Shown one piece after another: positions 21,166 to 35,500 of a DNA stretch of 64,000 bases. The translations under genes and the position numbers were made by a program. The DNA is taken from contig NGZR01000001.1 in assembly GCA_002197995.1 (NCBI GenBank), forward strand, positions 6,200,001 through 6,264,000, given 5' to 3'. Positions within the stretch are counted from its first letter, which is position 1, and the number at the start of each line of letters is the position of its first letter. Under the pieces are notes generated by a model, which was given only the letters and a program-made list of their open reading frames with translations, made no database searches and had not been told where the DNA came from. The DNA comes from Gaeumannomyces sp. JS-464 (lineage: Eukaryota > Ascomycota > Sordariomycetes > Magnaporthales > Magnaporthaceae).

Positions 21166-23652
21166 GTGAGTGAGTCTATTTAACGTCGGTAAATCGGGAT
21201 CTACCAGTCCCTGCCTCCCAGGGGGCATACGACGTGCTAGCGCTACCTAAGCTTATCTACACCAGGCCATAGTGCTGCTATCGAGGCGGCTAACAAATTA
21301 AACCCGAAGGCACACGGAGGTCGGGCCGCGTTCCGGCGCTCCTTGTTGGTGAGCGGGCAATCGGCTATAGGGTGTATAAACGCCGGGGCGCTGTAAGCGC
21401 TGCGGGTGGCAGTTATGCGTTCGGCCGGCGGGTATGCCGGAAAAGGGGTAAGGCCGGGTTTGGGCGGGGAGGTCCTTGGGACCCCCCCTGGGCCCAGCCG
21501 GGTGTGCGGGGGACTAGCGAGCCTACTGCTGGTCCGGATAAAGTAGCAAATACAAAGGAAAAAGGGTACGAAAGAAAAGGGAAAGGTTGTATATAGGCCT
21601 TTTAAAGCCCGTTATTATCGCCCGGCGATAATGAAATAGTTGGTAGCCTCGACGAATAAAGCAAAAAGGAAGGGCTTTTAAAAGAGCCGTTTCCAGTACC
21701 TGGGCCTATTAAAAGCCGGGGAAGGGTCCGCCGTAGGCCATTTGTTTTCCAACGCCCTAACCAACTTGCAAAATGCAGGGTGGGAAGGGGATTTGTTTCT
21801 CCCACAACGGCACGGGTTATCGGCCTCGTGTTCGAATTTTCGGTGGTACCAGTCGAAATCCCCGTGCTTTGTGCGTGCGGCTATTAGCCGCTGTAATACC
21901 TTTCGGTGCAGCTGTAAAGCTTCGGGTGCGTGTCGTGGTACCGGCGGGAGGCCTATAGCCTTATACCGATCCGGAAGGTTGTCTTTAAACCATGCGTTCC
22001 GGGCGTCCCGGGCTGTTTTCCGTGCTAAAGCTTTTACTCCGGCCACCGTCGGTTTAAAGTGTTGGGGTATCGGCAAAGCCGATCCCAACTTTGCTTCGGC
22101 GTTTGCCTTTTCGTTCCCGAAGATCCCCATATAGCCTGGGGACCATCGTACGTAAACCCGATGCTTATTTATAAAGTAGTGGACCTTTTTAAAAGCCTTT
22201 TGTAAGCTGTTAAAAGCTGTACTTAAAAAGCCGTTAATTGCCGAAGTGTTATTAAGGCATAAATGGAAAGTGCAGTTACGAAAGCTCCAAACGGTTTTAC
22301 AAAAGCCCATCCGGCCCCTTTCCGCTTCGCCGTCGAAAACTTCCGCAAAGTGCGCCAACCTGCCGTGCCCGGAAAGTTTGCGTTAGTGGGTTTAGTGGAT
22401 TACCCAACCGTATTTAACTACCCCATCCTTTGCTTTAAACCCGTCGTTATACATTATAACGTCGGTAGGTGGGAGGGTGCGAAACCACGCTATAAATGCT
22501 TTAGCAGCTGCTTGTTTTTCTTATGTATCCACTGTAAACCCCGTGTATTTGTAAGGGAGGTAGGCCGGACGAGTGCACGCCGGGAGGAGTTCGGCCGTTC
22601 TTTATAACGAAGTTGTAAGCTTGCCGGGCAGGCCTGCTTTAAGCTTTCAAGCGTTAAAAATCGGCTTGGCCGCTGCAGCTAGGGGGTGATCCTCCGGAAC
22701 CGTATTAATACGGGCTGCAAAACGGAGGCGGATTTGTTTTAAAAGCGCTTCGGCGTTTGGAATGCCGGATTCGTAATGTACGGCGTTTATCGGTAAGTTT
22801 TCCAAACTGGTACCACTGCTTAAAAGGACGCGGTTAAAACTTTATTAACCCGTTTAATTAAGTGATTTTAGCGGATAAGTTGTTATGCCGGTTTGTACGG
22901 GTGTGGTTGGATTTGCCCTTGTACCACACCTTAGCCCCGTATAAAACCGTAGGGATTATAACCGTTGTAACGGCTTTATAAACCGAGTGCGTTAGTATTC
23001 CTTTTACTAAATGGGTAAGCTTTCGGAAGTGGTTGGCAACGCTTTAGGCTTTTGCAGCCCTATTGTTAATATGGGCTTTAAAGTTAAGCTTTTGGTCGAA
23101 AAAAACCCTTAACCACCGTAAAGCTTTTGCAGTTTGCCGTATGGTAAGGCTTTCCGCCGTAACCGCCGGGGTTGTGGGATTTCTTTGCCTAAAAAAATGC
23201 ATAAGTTCGTACTTCCCCGGGTCGAAAGCAACCTTATTAATCCTACCCTAACGTAGTATTTCCGTTACCGTAACCCCTGCTTTACGGGAGCACTCCTTCG
23301 GAGTGCTACCCGTTACGCAAATGCCTATATCGTCCGCATATCCGTACTTTACCCTTTTCGCTTTAGGTAGGATTTCGGCCATATAAAGCATAAAAAGGAC
23401 CGGTAAAGTCGGTAACCTTTGGGGTAGCCCGCAGTCCGGGGAAAAAAAAGGTGCCGTAGCGTTTTCCAAACGCACTTTAACTACCTTACTCCTTGCGAAA
23501 AATAATACTTATCGTACGAGCGTTAAGTCCCACTTTTAGTTTAGTAGTTTCCGAAAAAGCTTTTAGCGGAGTACGGCGTTAAAAGCCCCTTATACGTTTA
23601 TAATAACGAAGGCGGCCGTTTTGCCTTTTCGGAACGCCCTTTTCACCTCGTA
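21166..23652 (-). mobile_element. LINE copy C (Tad1-like), 5'-truncated
   Basis: The 3' end lies at the left, with a GAGT microsatellite (about 21,166-21,177) and the complement of CGTTAAATA. The 3' UTR covers to about 21,600. ORF2 remains include the zinc-finger/RNase H part (21,678-22,358 open on the minus strand, with FDGEAE and LNNTSAINGFLS) and the palm with YADDI (about 23,325-23,345). Homology to the longer copies stops at 23,652. The insertion removed the 5' part of the FAD oxidase gene to its left. Moderately RIP-mutated and inactive. Confidence 0.8.
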
Positions 23653-23680
23653 AGTGTTACAACCTAACTTTTGCTCCTAA

Positions 23681-26600
23681 AGTAAAGTAAGTAAGTAAGT
23701 ATATTTAACGTTAGTAAATCGGGATTTACCAGTCCTTACCTCCCAAGGGGCTTATAACGTGCTAGCGCTACCTAAGCTAAACATTAGGCTATATGTTGCT
23801 ATTCGGCGGTTAGCAAATTAAACCCGAAGGCATACGAAAGTCGGGCCGCGTTCCGGCGCTTTTTGTTAGTAAGCGGGCGATCGGCGGTAGGGCGTATGTA
23901 TATACGCCAAAGCGTTGTAAAGCGCTGCGGGTGGTAATAGTGCGTTCGGCCGGCGAGTGTGCCGATAAAAGGGTGCGGCCGGGATTTAAACTGGAAGGTT
24001 TTCGGAACCTCCAAAGCCCGGCCGGAAGTGCGGGGGATTAACGAGCTTACTGTTAGTCCTGGTGGTACAAAGGAAAAGGTAAAAGGTGTAAAAAAATAAA
24101 AAAAAGGATATATACGGGCTTTTTAGGCCCCGTTATTATCGTCCAGCGATAGTATAGTAATTAGTTGCTTCGACGAACGAAGTAAAAAGGGAGGGCTTTT
24201 AAAAAAGCCGTTTTCAATATCCGGGCTTATCGAAAGCCGGGGAAGGGTCCTTTGTAAACCATTTATTTTTTGCCGTTTTAGCCAACTTGTAAAACACAAG
24301 GTGGGAAGGGGAATGGTTTTTTTCCGCAGCGGCACGGGTTATCGTCTTCGTGTTAAAACTTTCGGTGGTACCAGTCGAAATCCCCGTGGCCGGTGCGTGC
24401 GGCTATTAGCCGTTGCAATACCTTCCGGTGCAATTGCAATGCTTCGGGCGTGTGTTATAATGCCAGCGGAAGGTTTATAGCCTTATACCGATCCGGAAAG
24501 TTGTTTGTAAACCATGCGTTCCGAGCGTCCCGGGCTATTTTCCGGGCTAAAGCCTTTACTCCGGCCACCGTTGGTTTAAAATGTTAGGGTATTGGTAAAG
24601 CCGATCCTAACTTTACTTCGGCGTTTGCCTTTTCGTTTCCGGGGATTCCCATATAGCTCGGGGATTAGCGTACGTATACTTAGTGTTTATCCATAAAGCA
24701 ATAGATTTTTTTAAAAGCCTTTTGTAAACTATTAAGGGCCGTATTTAAATAGCCGTTAACCGCCGAGGTGTTATCGAAGCATAAGTGGAAAGTGCAATTG
24801 CGGAAGCTTTAAACGGCTTTACGGAAGCCTATTCGGGCCTTTTCCGCCTCGCCGTCGAATACTTCCGCGGGATGCGCTAACCGGCTATGCCCGGAAAGTT
24901 TACGTTAGCCGGCTTAATATATTACTTAGCCGTATCCAACTGCCCCGTTTTTTGCTTTAAACCCGTCGTTATATATTATAACGTCGGTAGGTGGGAAAGT
25001 GCGAAACCACGCCGTAAATGCTTTAGCGGCTGCTTTTTTTTTAAATGGCCGTTATAAACCCCGTATATTTATAAAAAAAGTAAGCCGGGCGGGTGCAAGC
25101 CGGAAAAAGTTCGGCCGTTCTTTGTAACAAAGTCGTATACCTGCCGGGCAGGCTTGTTTTAAGCTTTCGGGCGTTAAAAGCCGGTTTAGCCGCTGCGGTT
25201 AGGGGGTGATTTTTTAGTACCGTATTTATACGGGCCGCAAAACGGAAGCGGGCTTATTCCAATAGTGCTTAGGCGTTTAAAATGCCGGATTCGTAATGCA
25301 AAGCGTTTATCGGTGCGGTTTTCCAAACCGGAACCACTGCTCGAAAGGACGCGGTTAAAGCTTTATTTACCCGTTCGATTAAATGGCTTTAGCGGATAAA
25401 TTGCTATTGTGCTGGTTTATACGGGTGTGGTTTAGTTTTACCTTTATACCACACTTTAGCCCCGTATAAAGCCGTGGGGATTATAACCGTCGTAACGGCT
25501 TTATATACCGAATGTGCTAATATCCCTTTTATCGAATTCGCAAACCTCCAAAGGTGGTTAGTAACGTTTTAAGCTTTTACAGCCTTATTATCGACGTGGG
25601 CTTTAAAATTAAGCCGTTAGTCGAAAAAAACCCCTAACCACCGTAAAGCTTTTATAGCTTGTTATATGGTAAAGCTTTCCGCCGTAACCGCCGGAGTTAT
25701 GGGATTTTTCCGTTTAAAAAAGTGCATAAGCTCGCACTTCCCCGGGTTAAAAGCCATTTTATTAGCCCTTCCCCAGCGAAGGATTTCCGTTACCGCTGCC
25801 CCTGCTTTACGGAGCACTTTTTTAAAATGCTACCCGTTACGCAAATGCTTATGTTATTCGCGTATCCGTATTTAACCGCTTTTGCTTTAAGTAAAATTTC
25901 GGCCATATAAAGCATAAATAAAACCGGTAACGCCGGTAACCTTTGGGGTAGCCCGCAGTTTAGGGAAAAAGGGGGTGCCGTAACGTCCTTTAAACGCATT
26001 TTAACTACCCTATTTCCTGCAAAAAATAATACCTATCGTATTAACGTTAAATTCCAGCCTTAGTTTAGGAGCTTGCAAAAAAGCTTTCGGCGGATTACGG
26101 CGTCGAAAGCCCCTTATATATCCATGGTAACGAAAGCGGCCGTTTTATGCTTTTAAAAAGCCCGTTTTACCTCGTGGGCTACGCATGCCGTTAAATCGAT
26201 GGCAGCTTTTTTTCGGGGTAGCCCCGGCGTGTTACGAGGTTATAAGCCCGTATTATAATGCGAGGGATGCCATCCGCGAAGCTATTAACCGCTTTAACCC
26301 TTTCCCTAAACACGAGAGCAAAGCTATTAGGCGGTAAGATTTTAAATCCGTTATATTCGTTTTATTCGGCTTTTTTAGCATAACCACTTCCGCTGTGCGA
26401 AAAAAGGCCGGGTGGTGCCCGGCTTTAAAGCAAGCTTCGAAAAAAGCCTTAACGTATTCCTTTATTACCGGCCACGCCGTTGTAAGTAGTTTAACCGTTA
26501 AGGAGTTAACGCCCGAAGCCGTATTTGCCGTGCTAACGGTGCATTTTCGGCATTCCTTTAAAAAAACGTGGGGTCCCACGGGAGTTATGCGGTTTTTTAG

Positions 26601-29504
26601 GTAGCCCTTTACTATAACGGGTTTTTTTATAAGTCGTTTTCCGCCGTAAACCTACGGAGGATTTTGCGGCTTAATGCTTCCGCTTTATCCCCCGGGGCTA
26701 TTATTACCTCCCCGTTAATATTTAACGGGGGGAGCCGTATAACCGGTGTAAGTTTGTGCCATTTTACGGCCCGGTATAACGTTATTAAAAAATCCACTTT
26801 TTTTAACACGCTAGCCTAATGCTATCTTTTAACCACCCGGATTGTTGCTTTTAAAACACGGGCTTCGGCCGTAAAAAGCCTTCCATTTGCCATGGCTTTT
26901 ATAAGGAAGTCCCGTTATGCGTTAACGCACTTTTCGTTTTATTAGGGTTAGCTTTTTTTTAGTTTTAAACCCCCGGTTAAAAGCTATTAACGCATTTTTT
27001 AGCAAATTTATTAATGCTTCGGCCGCTTTATTTAAATAATTCGCCGTGTATAAATTTATAAATGGCGGTAAATTACCGGCCCCCGTTATTACCGCGTTCG
27101 CGAAAAACGGTAATTTATCGTTTAATAACGTAATACGCTTGCAATTCGAAACGGAGTTATTGCGGTTAGGAATTTCGATTCGTATCGAGCGGTAATCCGA
27201 ATAAGTTATTAGTAAAAGGTCGATTTCCGCTATTACTAAAAAGGCGTTGGAAAAAGTAAAATTTAAAACGCTTTTATCGTTATACTAAGTTAGTTTAAGT
27301 TAGTAAATAAAAAAAAGTTATAAATATTAACCCATTAGGTTATATTTTAACCTTTATTCTTATTACCCCTAACCGAATCTCACGCCGGGAACCTTGCGTT
27401 AAAATCCCCAGCTATAATGCATTTTACCGTTAAGCGCTAACGTAGCAAAAGGTTTAAAAAAGTTCCAAAAGGTTTTTTAAAAGCTTTTATACGTTAACAA
27501 AAGTGCACCCGGCGACGGTAAGCCAAAAAATATTCCGGGTGTTACTTACCGGCCGGTTCGCTACCGGCCGAAACCCCGGGTCTTTTCGCACGTAAGTTAT
27601 CATTTTAAGTTTAATTTAATAATCGTGCCAGCTATCACCGGGGTAAATAACTCGTACGACGGGTAAGTGCAAAGCATAAACTTCCTTTTCCACGCGCTAA
27701 AAGGCTTTTGCATTAGCACCACGTCGATATTTTAGCTTTAAAATAGTTAAAGTAAAATAGCCCCCGTTTTTTAACTACGTTAAACGTTCGCTTAAACGGC
27801 GGTTAAAGCACGGCGTTCGGGGCGAAGCCCCGGGCGCCGGGCCCTATTACTATACGTTTGTTATATCCGGTTAGCTATTAGCATACGTAAAAGCGGCGTT
27901 AATATATTAGGGGTTTTAGTTTTAAAGTTATTAACCGGCGGTACCGTCGGTTTTTTTTAAAAGGCTTCCGGTTATTTCGATAACCTTTTCGGGCTCGGGA
28001 AGGTTTAATTTCATATTTACCAATACTTCGTATTAATTGTTAAAACTAACTTTAAATTTTTTGGCAAAGTGCTTTTTTTATCGGCTGTACGGGCCACGCT
28101 TTTCGGGGCCGGCGGGCTTGCCGGGCTTTTTTCGGCAGCGTTAGCGGTGGTAGTAGCGGTAAAAACGGCGGCGGCGGCGGGGGTAACGGAAGCAGCGGCG
28201 TTGCCGGTACCGGCCGCGGGATTAACATTAGCGGTAGCGGTTACAACGGAATTATCCGTAATAACCGCTGTTGTAAAAAAGGAGTTAACGGTGGCGGCAG
28301 CGGCGGCCGCGGCGGCCGCGGCGGTGGCGGCGGCAGCGGCGGCTTCCACCTTTTTTACCGCCGCCCGGTACGCTTATGCGCTTAATTTCCTAACCGCGCT
28401 TTTTTCCCCACGGGTTAAATGCTTTAGCATTTCGTTTACCCGCACAGGCTTTATAAAGCAGTTCGGGCGGTTAGCTAAGTACGGGCTCGAGCAGTTCGCG
28501 CATTGCAAAGGGGCCGTATACGGTTATACGTGCCGGTCGTCGTTTATTTTCCCGTATTAAAAGCATTTATCGGCCCGGGCGCAGTTACGGGTTACGTGGA
28601 AACCGTGGCAGCCAAAAGTGTGCTGGGTAACCGGCGGGTATCGTTATACGCGGCGTAAAAAAAAAGTGATCTTTTAAAGTTTAAACCCGGCTATTTGCGA
28701 ATAAAAGGATATAATTTACGATATACGCTTTTAATAATTAACGCCGGTTTCGAAAGGTTTAATATTTACCGGTTTATACTTTACTTAAGCTTTTACTTCC
28801 TTTCGAACTAGTTTATTTAATACCGGGACGCATTATTTAAAGCCGTTGGTTAAAAAAGTAAGGCAGTTGGAAATTACGTAATTGTATTAAATTTCGAGCT
28901 TTTCGATTTTTTCGGCGTTATATAAACGGCTTAATTCGAATCGGTATTGTAAAAGCCGGTTTTAAATATCGGCCGTTTTTACTTTTAATACGAACCCGAT
29001 AAAAGATCGGTACGCTTTTAAAACGTCGGCCGTTATAAACGGCAGGTTTTTGCTATCGGTTAAAACTTTGCGAATATTAAAACCCGTTTATTAGTTAGCT
29101 TAAACCTACCGTTTTTTCGAAATCTTAACGAACATTCGAAGGTCGGCTTTAAAGCTTGTTAATAAGCGGGGTGCCCGGGTAGTTTAAAGCGTACGGCCCC
29201 GATAAGTTTGTGCGGGTTGTTAAAGTTATTAGTAGCTTTTCCGAGCTACCGACGCGTAAATAGCCGGGGGCGTGCGTTGCGAAAGCTTCGAAGCCCCGTA
29301 TAAACTTTTTTCCTTTTTGGCTGGCGTAAATAAGCCGAAAAAAGCTTGTTTAGCGTAGTTAATAAAGCAATTTTTCCAGCCGTTAATTTCGGGGATTGCT
29401 TTCGCCGAAAAGGAAGTAATGCCGGCGTTAATAAATCGGGCTAACGTAATGCAAATTAAAGCCGTTTGTTATTATTTGCGGTTATAACTCGCAATAATTT
29501 CCTC
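23681..29504 (-). mobile_element. LINE copy D (Tad1-like), nearly full length, heavily RIP-mutated
   Basis: Order on the minus strand, right to left: ORF1 (29,504 to about 27,960), with its CCHC knuckles and Ala/Thr/Val-rich tail (28,560-28,020); ORF2 with endonuclease (about 27,750-27,190), reverse transcriptase (26,579-25,790), RNase H (about 24,990-24,700) and 3' UTR, ending at a GTAA microsatellite (23,681-23,700). The RT catalytic motif reads YANNI instead of YADDI, as expected from G-to-A RIP. The 5' end stops within ORF1, missing about 0.9 kb that copy F has. Confidence 0.8.
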
Positions 29505-29512
29505 ATCCCGCT

Positions 29513-32500
29513 TTACTTTCCTTAAATTTACTAATTTTTGGCATTGCGCTATTAATGCACACTGCCAAATTGCATACAAATTTTTAACACCCGCTAATTA
29601 ACAACTTAACACTAATAACTACGCTTGTTAACGGCGTTAGCGACGGTAACATGCAGTTGTTAATAACCCCCTTTTCGGCCAATAAAGTGGCGCGCGCCTT
29701 TCTCGTTAGCTTAACGGCCCGGAGGAACGCGTTATTGCCACCCGGGCTACCCCGCGCGTTAACGCACCCGACCACGCCGTTCCCGTTACGGAATTAACAA
29801 CACCTAATAGGGCCCGATTAGGGCCAGGAAAGCTCCCACGACGGCAGCATCGGCATAAGTGCTTTTCCCCCCTTTTTTAACGCCGGCGTACGCGCCCACC
29901 TGTCGGGTCGGCCGCGGCGGCCGCAAAGGAAATTATTGCGAGCTATAGCCGCAAATAATAACAAACGGCCCTAATTTGCACCACGCTAGCCCGATTTATT
30001 AACGCCGGCATTGCTTCCCTTTCGGCGAAAGCAATTTTTAAAGTTAACGGCTGGAAAAATTGCTTTATCGATTACGTTAAATAAGCCCTTTTCGGCTTAC
30101 TTACGCCAGCCGAAAAGGAAAAAAGCTTATACGAGGCTTTAAAGCTTTCGCAACGTACGCCCCCGGCTATTTACGTGTTCGTAACCCGGAAAAGCTATTA
30201 ATAACTTTAACAACCCGCATAAGCTTATCGGGGCCGTACGTTTTAAATTACCCGTGCACCCCGCTTATTAACAAGCTTTAAAGCCGACCTTTAAATGTTT
30301 GTTAGGATTTTAAAAAAACGGCAAGTTTAAGCTAATTAACAAACGGGCTTTAATATTTGTAAAACTTTAGCCGATAGTAAAAACCTGCCGTTTATAACGG
30401 TCGACGTTCCGGAAGCGTACCGATCTTTTACCAGGTTCGTATTAAAAGCAAAAACGGCCGATATTTAAAGCCGGCTTTTGTAATACCAATTCGAACTAAG
30501 CCGTTTATATAACGCCGAAAGGATTAAAAAGCCCGAAATTTAATACAATTACGTAATTTCCGGTTGCTTTACCTTTTTAATTAACGGTTTTAAATAATGC
30601 GTCCCGGTATTAGATAAACTGGTTCGAAAAAAAGTAAAAACCTAAATAAAACATAAACCGGGAAACGTTAAACTTTCCAAAACTGGCGTTAATTACTAAA
30701 AGCGTATATCGTAAATTATATCCCTTTATTCGCAAATGGCCGGGTTTAAGCTTTAAAGGATAACTTTTTTTTACGCCGCGTATAACGATATCCGCCGCTT
30801 ATTTAACACACTTTTAGCTATTACGGCTTTCACGTAACCCGTAATTACGCTCGGGCTGATAAATGCTTTCGGTGCGGGAAAATAAACGACGACCGGCACG
30901 TACAACCGTGTACGGCCCCTTGTAATGCGCGAACTGCTTGGGCCCGTACCTAGCCGACCACCCGAACTGCTTTATAAAGCTTGTACGGGTAAACGAAATG
31001 CTAAAGCATTTAACCCGTGGGGAAAAAGGCGCGGTTAGGAAATTAAGCGCATAAGCGTACCGAGCGGCGGTAAAAAAGGTGGAAGCCGCCGTTATTGCCG
31101 CCACCGCCGCGGCCGTCGCGGCCGCCGTTACCGCCACCGCTAACGCTTTTTTTGCAACCGCGGTTACTACGGACAATTCCGTTATAACCGCTACCGTTAA
31201 TGCTAATCCCGCGGCCGGTACCGGCAACGCCGTTACTTTCGTTACCCCTGCCGCCGCCGCCGTTCTTACCGCTGCTACCACCGCTAACGTTACCGAAAAA
31301 AGCCCGGCAAACCCGCCGGCCCCGAAAGGCGTGGCTCGTACGGCCGGTAAGGAAAAGCACTTTGTTAAAAAATTTAAAGTTAGTTTTAACAATTAATACG
31401 AAGTATTAGCGAATATAAAACTGGACTTCCCCAAGCCCGAAAAGGCTATCGAAATAACCGAAAACCCCCCGAAAAAAACCGACGGTACCGCCGGCTAATA
31501 ACCTTAAAGCTAAAACCTTTAATATATTAACGCCGCTTTTACGTATGCTAGCAGCCAACCGGATATAACAAACGTATAGTAATAGGGCCCGGCGCCCGGT
31601 GTTTCGCCTCGAACGCCGTGTTTTAACCGCCGTTTAAACGAACGTTTAACGTAGCTAAAAAACGGGGGCTATTTTACTTTAACTATTTTGGAGTTAAAAT
31701 ATTAACGTGGTGCTAATGCAAAAGCCTTTTAGCGCGTAAAAAGGGAAGTTTATGCTTTGCACCCACCCGTCGTATAAGCTATTTACCCCGGTAAATAGCT
31801 AGCACGACTATTAAATTAAACCTAAGGTAATAATTTACGTGCGAAAGGACCCGGGGCTTTGGCCGGTAGCGGACCGGCCGGCAAGCAACACCCGGGATAT
31901 CTTTTGGTTTACCGTCGCCGGGTGCATTTTTATTAACGTATATAAGCTTTTAAAAAACCTTTTGGAACTTTCGTTAAACCTTTTGCTACGTTAGCGTTTA
32001 ACGGCAAAATTGTTAGTAGGAGTGGTACTTTTGTAGGCACGGAGATCTCCTAAAAGGAAAGAACAAAAATTTATAAATCTGGAACTGGTGTTTGTAGTGA
32101 TGCATGTTTATGTAGGAATTTAGTTACAGGAAGGGGATTACAAGATCCCTTTTTGTAAGCTCGTGGGGGCGCACGGCCCGTAGGCCTGCGGCTTTACGAG
32201 GCGTGGGCCCTTTTTGGATGCACGCGTTAAATTACGTGGATTAACAAAAATGCATTATAACTAGGGATTTTAACGCAAAGATTTCGGCGTGGGATCCGGT
32301 TAAAAGTAATAAAAATAAAGGCTAAAATATAACCTAATAAGTTAATATTTATAACCTTTTTTTATTTACTAACCCAAATTAACCTACGCATAACGATAGG
32401 AGCGTTTTAAATTTTACCGTTTTTAACGCCCTTTTAGTAATAGCGGAAATCGACCTTTTGCTAGCAACCAATTCGAACTACCGCTCGATACGGATCGAAA

Positions 32501-35500
32501 TTTTTAACCGTAATAATTCCGTTTCGAATTGCCGGCGTATTACGTTATTAAACGATAAACTACCGTTTTTCGCGAACGCGGTAATAACGGGGGCCGGCAG
32601 TTTACCGCTATTTATAAATTTATATACGGCGAATTATTTAAATAAAACGGCCGAAGCATTAATAAACCTGCTAAAAAATGCGTTAATAGCTTTTAACCGG
32701 GGGTTTAAAGCTAAAAAAAAAAGTTAACCTTAAAAAAACGAAAAGTGCGCTAACGCATAACGGGATTTTGCAAAAGCCATAGCAAATGGGGGGCTTTTTA
32801 CGGCCGAAACCCGTGTTTTAAAAGCAACGATCCGGGCGGTTAAAAAACAGCATTAGGTTAGCGTATTAAAAAAAGTGGATTTTTTAATAGCGTTATACCG
32901 GGCCGTAAAATGGCATAAACTTACACCGGTTATACGGCTTCCCCCGTTAAATATTAACGGGGAGGTAATAATAGCTCCGGGTAATAAAACGGAAGCATTA
33001 GGCCGTAAAATCCTTTGTAAGTTTACGGCGGAAAACGACTTATAAAAAAACTCGTTACAGTAAAAGGCTACCTAAAAAACCGCACAATTCCCGTGGAACC
33101 CTTACGTCTTTTTAAAAAAAAATGCCGGAAATGCACCGTTAGCACGGTAAACAAAGCCCCGGGCGTCGATTCCCTAACGGTTAAACTATTTACAACGGCG
33201 TGGCTAGCAATAAGGAAATACGTTAAAGCTTTTTTCGAAGCTTGCTTTAAAGCCGGGCACCACCCGGCCCCTTTCCGCACAGCGGAAATAGTTATGCTAA
33301 AAAAGCCGAATAAAACGGATATAACGGATTTAAAATCCTACCGCCCGATAGCTTTGCTTCCGTGTTTAAAGAAAGGGTTGGAACGGCTAATAACTTCGCG
33401 AATGGCATTTTTCGCATTACAATACGAGCTTATAGCCTCGCAATACGACGGGGTTACCCCGAAAAAAGCCGCTATCGATTTAACGGCATACGTAGCCCAC
33501 GAGGTAAAACGGGCTTTTTAAAAGCATAAAACGGCCGCCCTCGTTATTATAAATATATAAAAGGCTTTCGACGCCGTACTTCGCCGGAAGCTTTTTCGGA
33601 AGCTCCTAAATTAAAGTTAAAATTTAACGTTAATACGATAAGTATTATTTTTTGCAGGAAATAAGGTGGTTAAAATGCGTTTAAAAAACGTTACAGCACC
33701 CCCTTTTTCCCCGGATTGCGGGCTACCTTAAAGGTTACCGGCGTTACCGGTTCTATTTATGCTTTATATAGCCGAAATTTTACCTAAAGCAAAAGCGGTT
33801 AAATACGAATACGCGAACGATATAGGCATTTGCGTAACGGGTAGCATTTCGGAAAAGTGCTCCCGTAAAGTAAGGGCAACGGTAACGGAAATCCTCCGTT
33901 AAGGAAAGGCTAATAAAGTGGCTTTTAACCCGGGGAAGTGCGAGCTTATATACTTTTTTAAGCGGAAAAATCCTATAACCCCGGCGGTTACGGCGGAAAG
34001 CTTTACCATATAACAAGCTATAGGAGCTTTACGGTGGTTAAAGGTTTTTTTTAACTAACGGCTTAATTTTAAAGCTTACGTTAATAATAAGGCTGTAAAA
34101 GCCCAAAGCGTTGCTAACCACTTCCGGAAATTTGCGAATTCGATAAAAGGGATTTTAGCATATTTGGTATATATAAAGCCGTTACGACGGTTATAATCCC
34201 CACGGCTTTATACGGGGCCGAGGTGTAATATAAGGGTAAAACCAAACCACACCCGTATAAACCAGCACAATAGCAATTTATCCGCTAAAGCCATTTAATC
34301 GAACGGATAAACAAAATTTTAACCGCGTTTTTCCAAGCAATGGTCCCGGTTTGGAAAACCGCACCGATAAACGCTTTGCATTACGAATCCGGCATTTTAA
34401 ACGCTTAAGCACTATTAAAATAAGCCCGTTTCCGTTTTACGGCCTGTATAAATACGGTATTAAAAAATCACCCCTTAGCCGTAACGGCTAAACCGGCTTT
34501 TAACGCCCGAAGGTTTAAAATAAGCTTGCCTAATAAGCATATAACCTCGTTATAAAAAACGGCCGAACTTTTTCCGGTTTGCACCCGCCCGGTTTACCTC
34601 CTTTATAAATATACAGGGTTTATAACGGCCATTTAAGAAAAAAAAGCAGCCGTTAAAACATTTACGACGTGGTTTCGCACCTTTCCACCTACCGATGTTA
34701 TAATATATAACGACGGGTTTAAAGTAAAAAACGGGGCAGTTGGATACGGCTGGGTAATATACTAAGCCGGTTAACGCAAACTTTCCGGGTATGGCCGGTT
34801 AGCGCATCCCGCGGAAGTATTTAACGGCGAAGCGGAAAAGGCCCGAATGGGCCTTCGTAAAGCCGTTTAAAGCTTCCACAATTGCATTTTCCACTTATGC
34901 CTCGATAACACCTCGGCGGCTAACAGCTATTTAAACACGGCTTTTAATAGTTTATAAAAAGCTTTTAAAAAAATTTATTACTTTATAAATAAATACCAAA
35001 TATACGTACGCTAATCCCCGGGTTATATAAAAATCCCTAAAAACGAAAAGGTAAACGCCGAAGCAAAGTTAAAATCGGCTTTACCAATACCTTAACATTT
35101 TAAACCAACGGTGGCCGAAGTAAAAGCTTTAACCCGGAAAATAGCCCGGAACGCTCGAAACGCATGGTTTACAAATAATTTTCCGGATCGGTATAAGGTT
35201 ATAAACCTCCCGCCGGCATTATAACACACGCCCGAATCGTTGCAACTGCACCGGAAAGTATTGCAACGGCTAATAGCCGCACGCACCGGTTACGGGGATT
35301 TCGACTAGTACTACCGAAAGTTCCAGCACGAAAACGATAACCCGTGCCGCTGCGGAAAAAACAAATCCCCTTCCCACTTTATGTTTTGCAAATTGGCTAA
35401 AACGGCAAAAAATAAATGGCTTACAAAGGACCCTTCCCCGGCTTCCGATAAGCCCGGATATTAAAAACGGCTATTTTAAAAGCCCTCCCTTTTTATTTCG

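Noticed and set aside
28017..28560. Alanine-rich protein-coding ORFs on both strands (also at 31,043-31,396 and 60,157-60,609)
   Set aside because: They are the low-complexity tail of LINE ORF1 and its antisense shadow, not independent genes.
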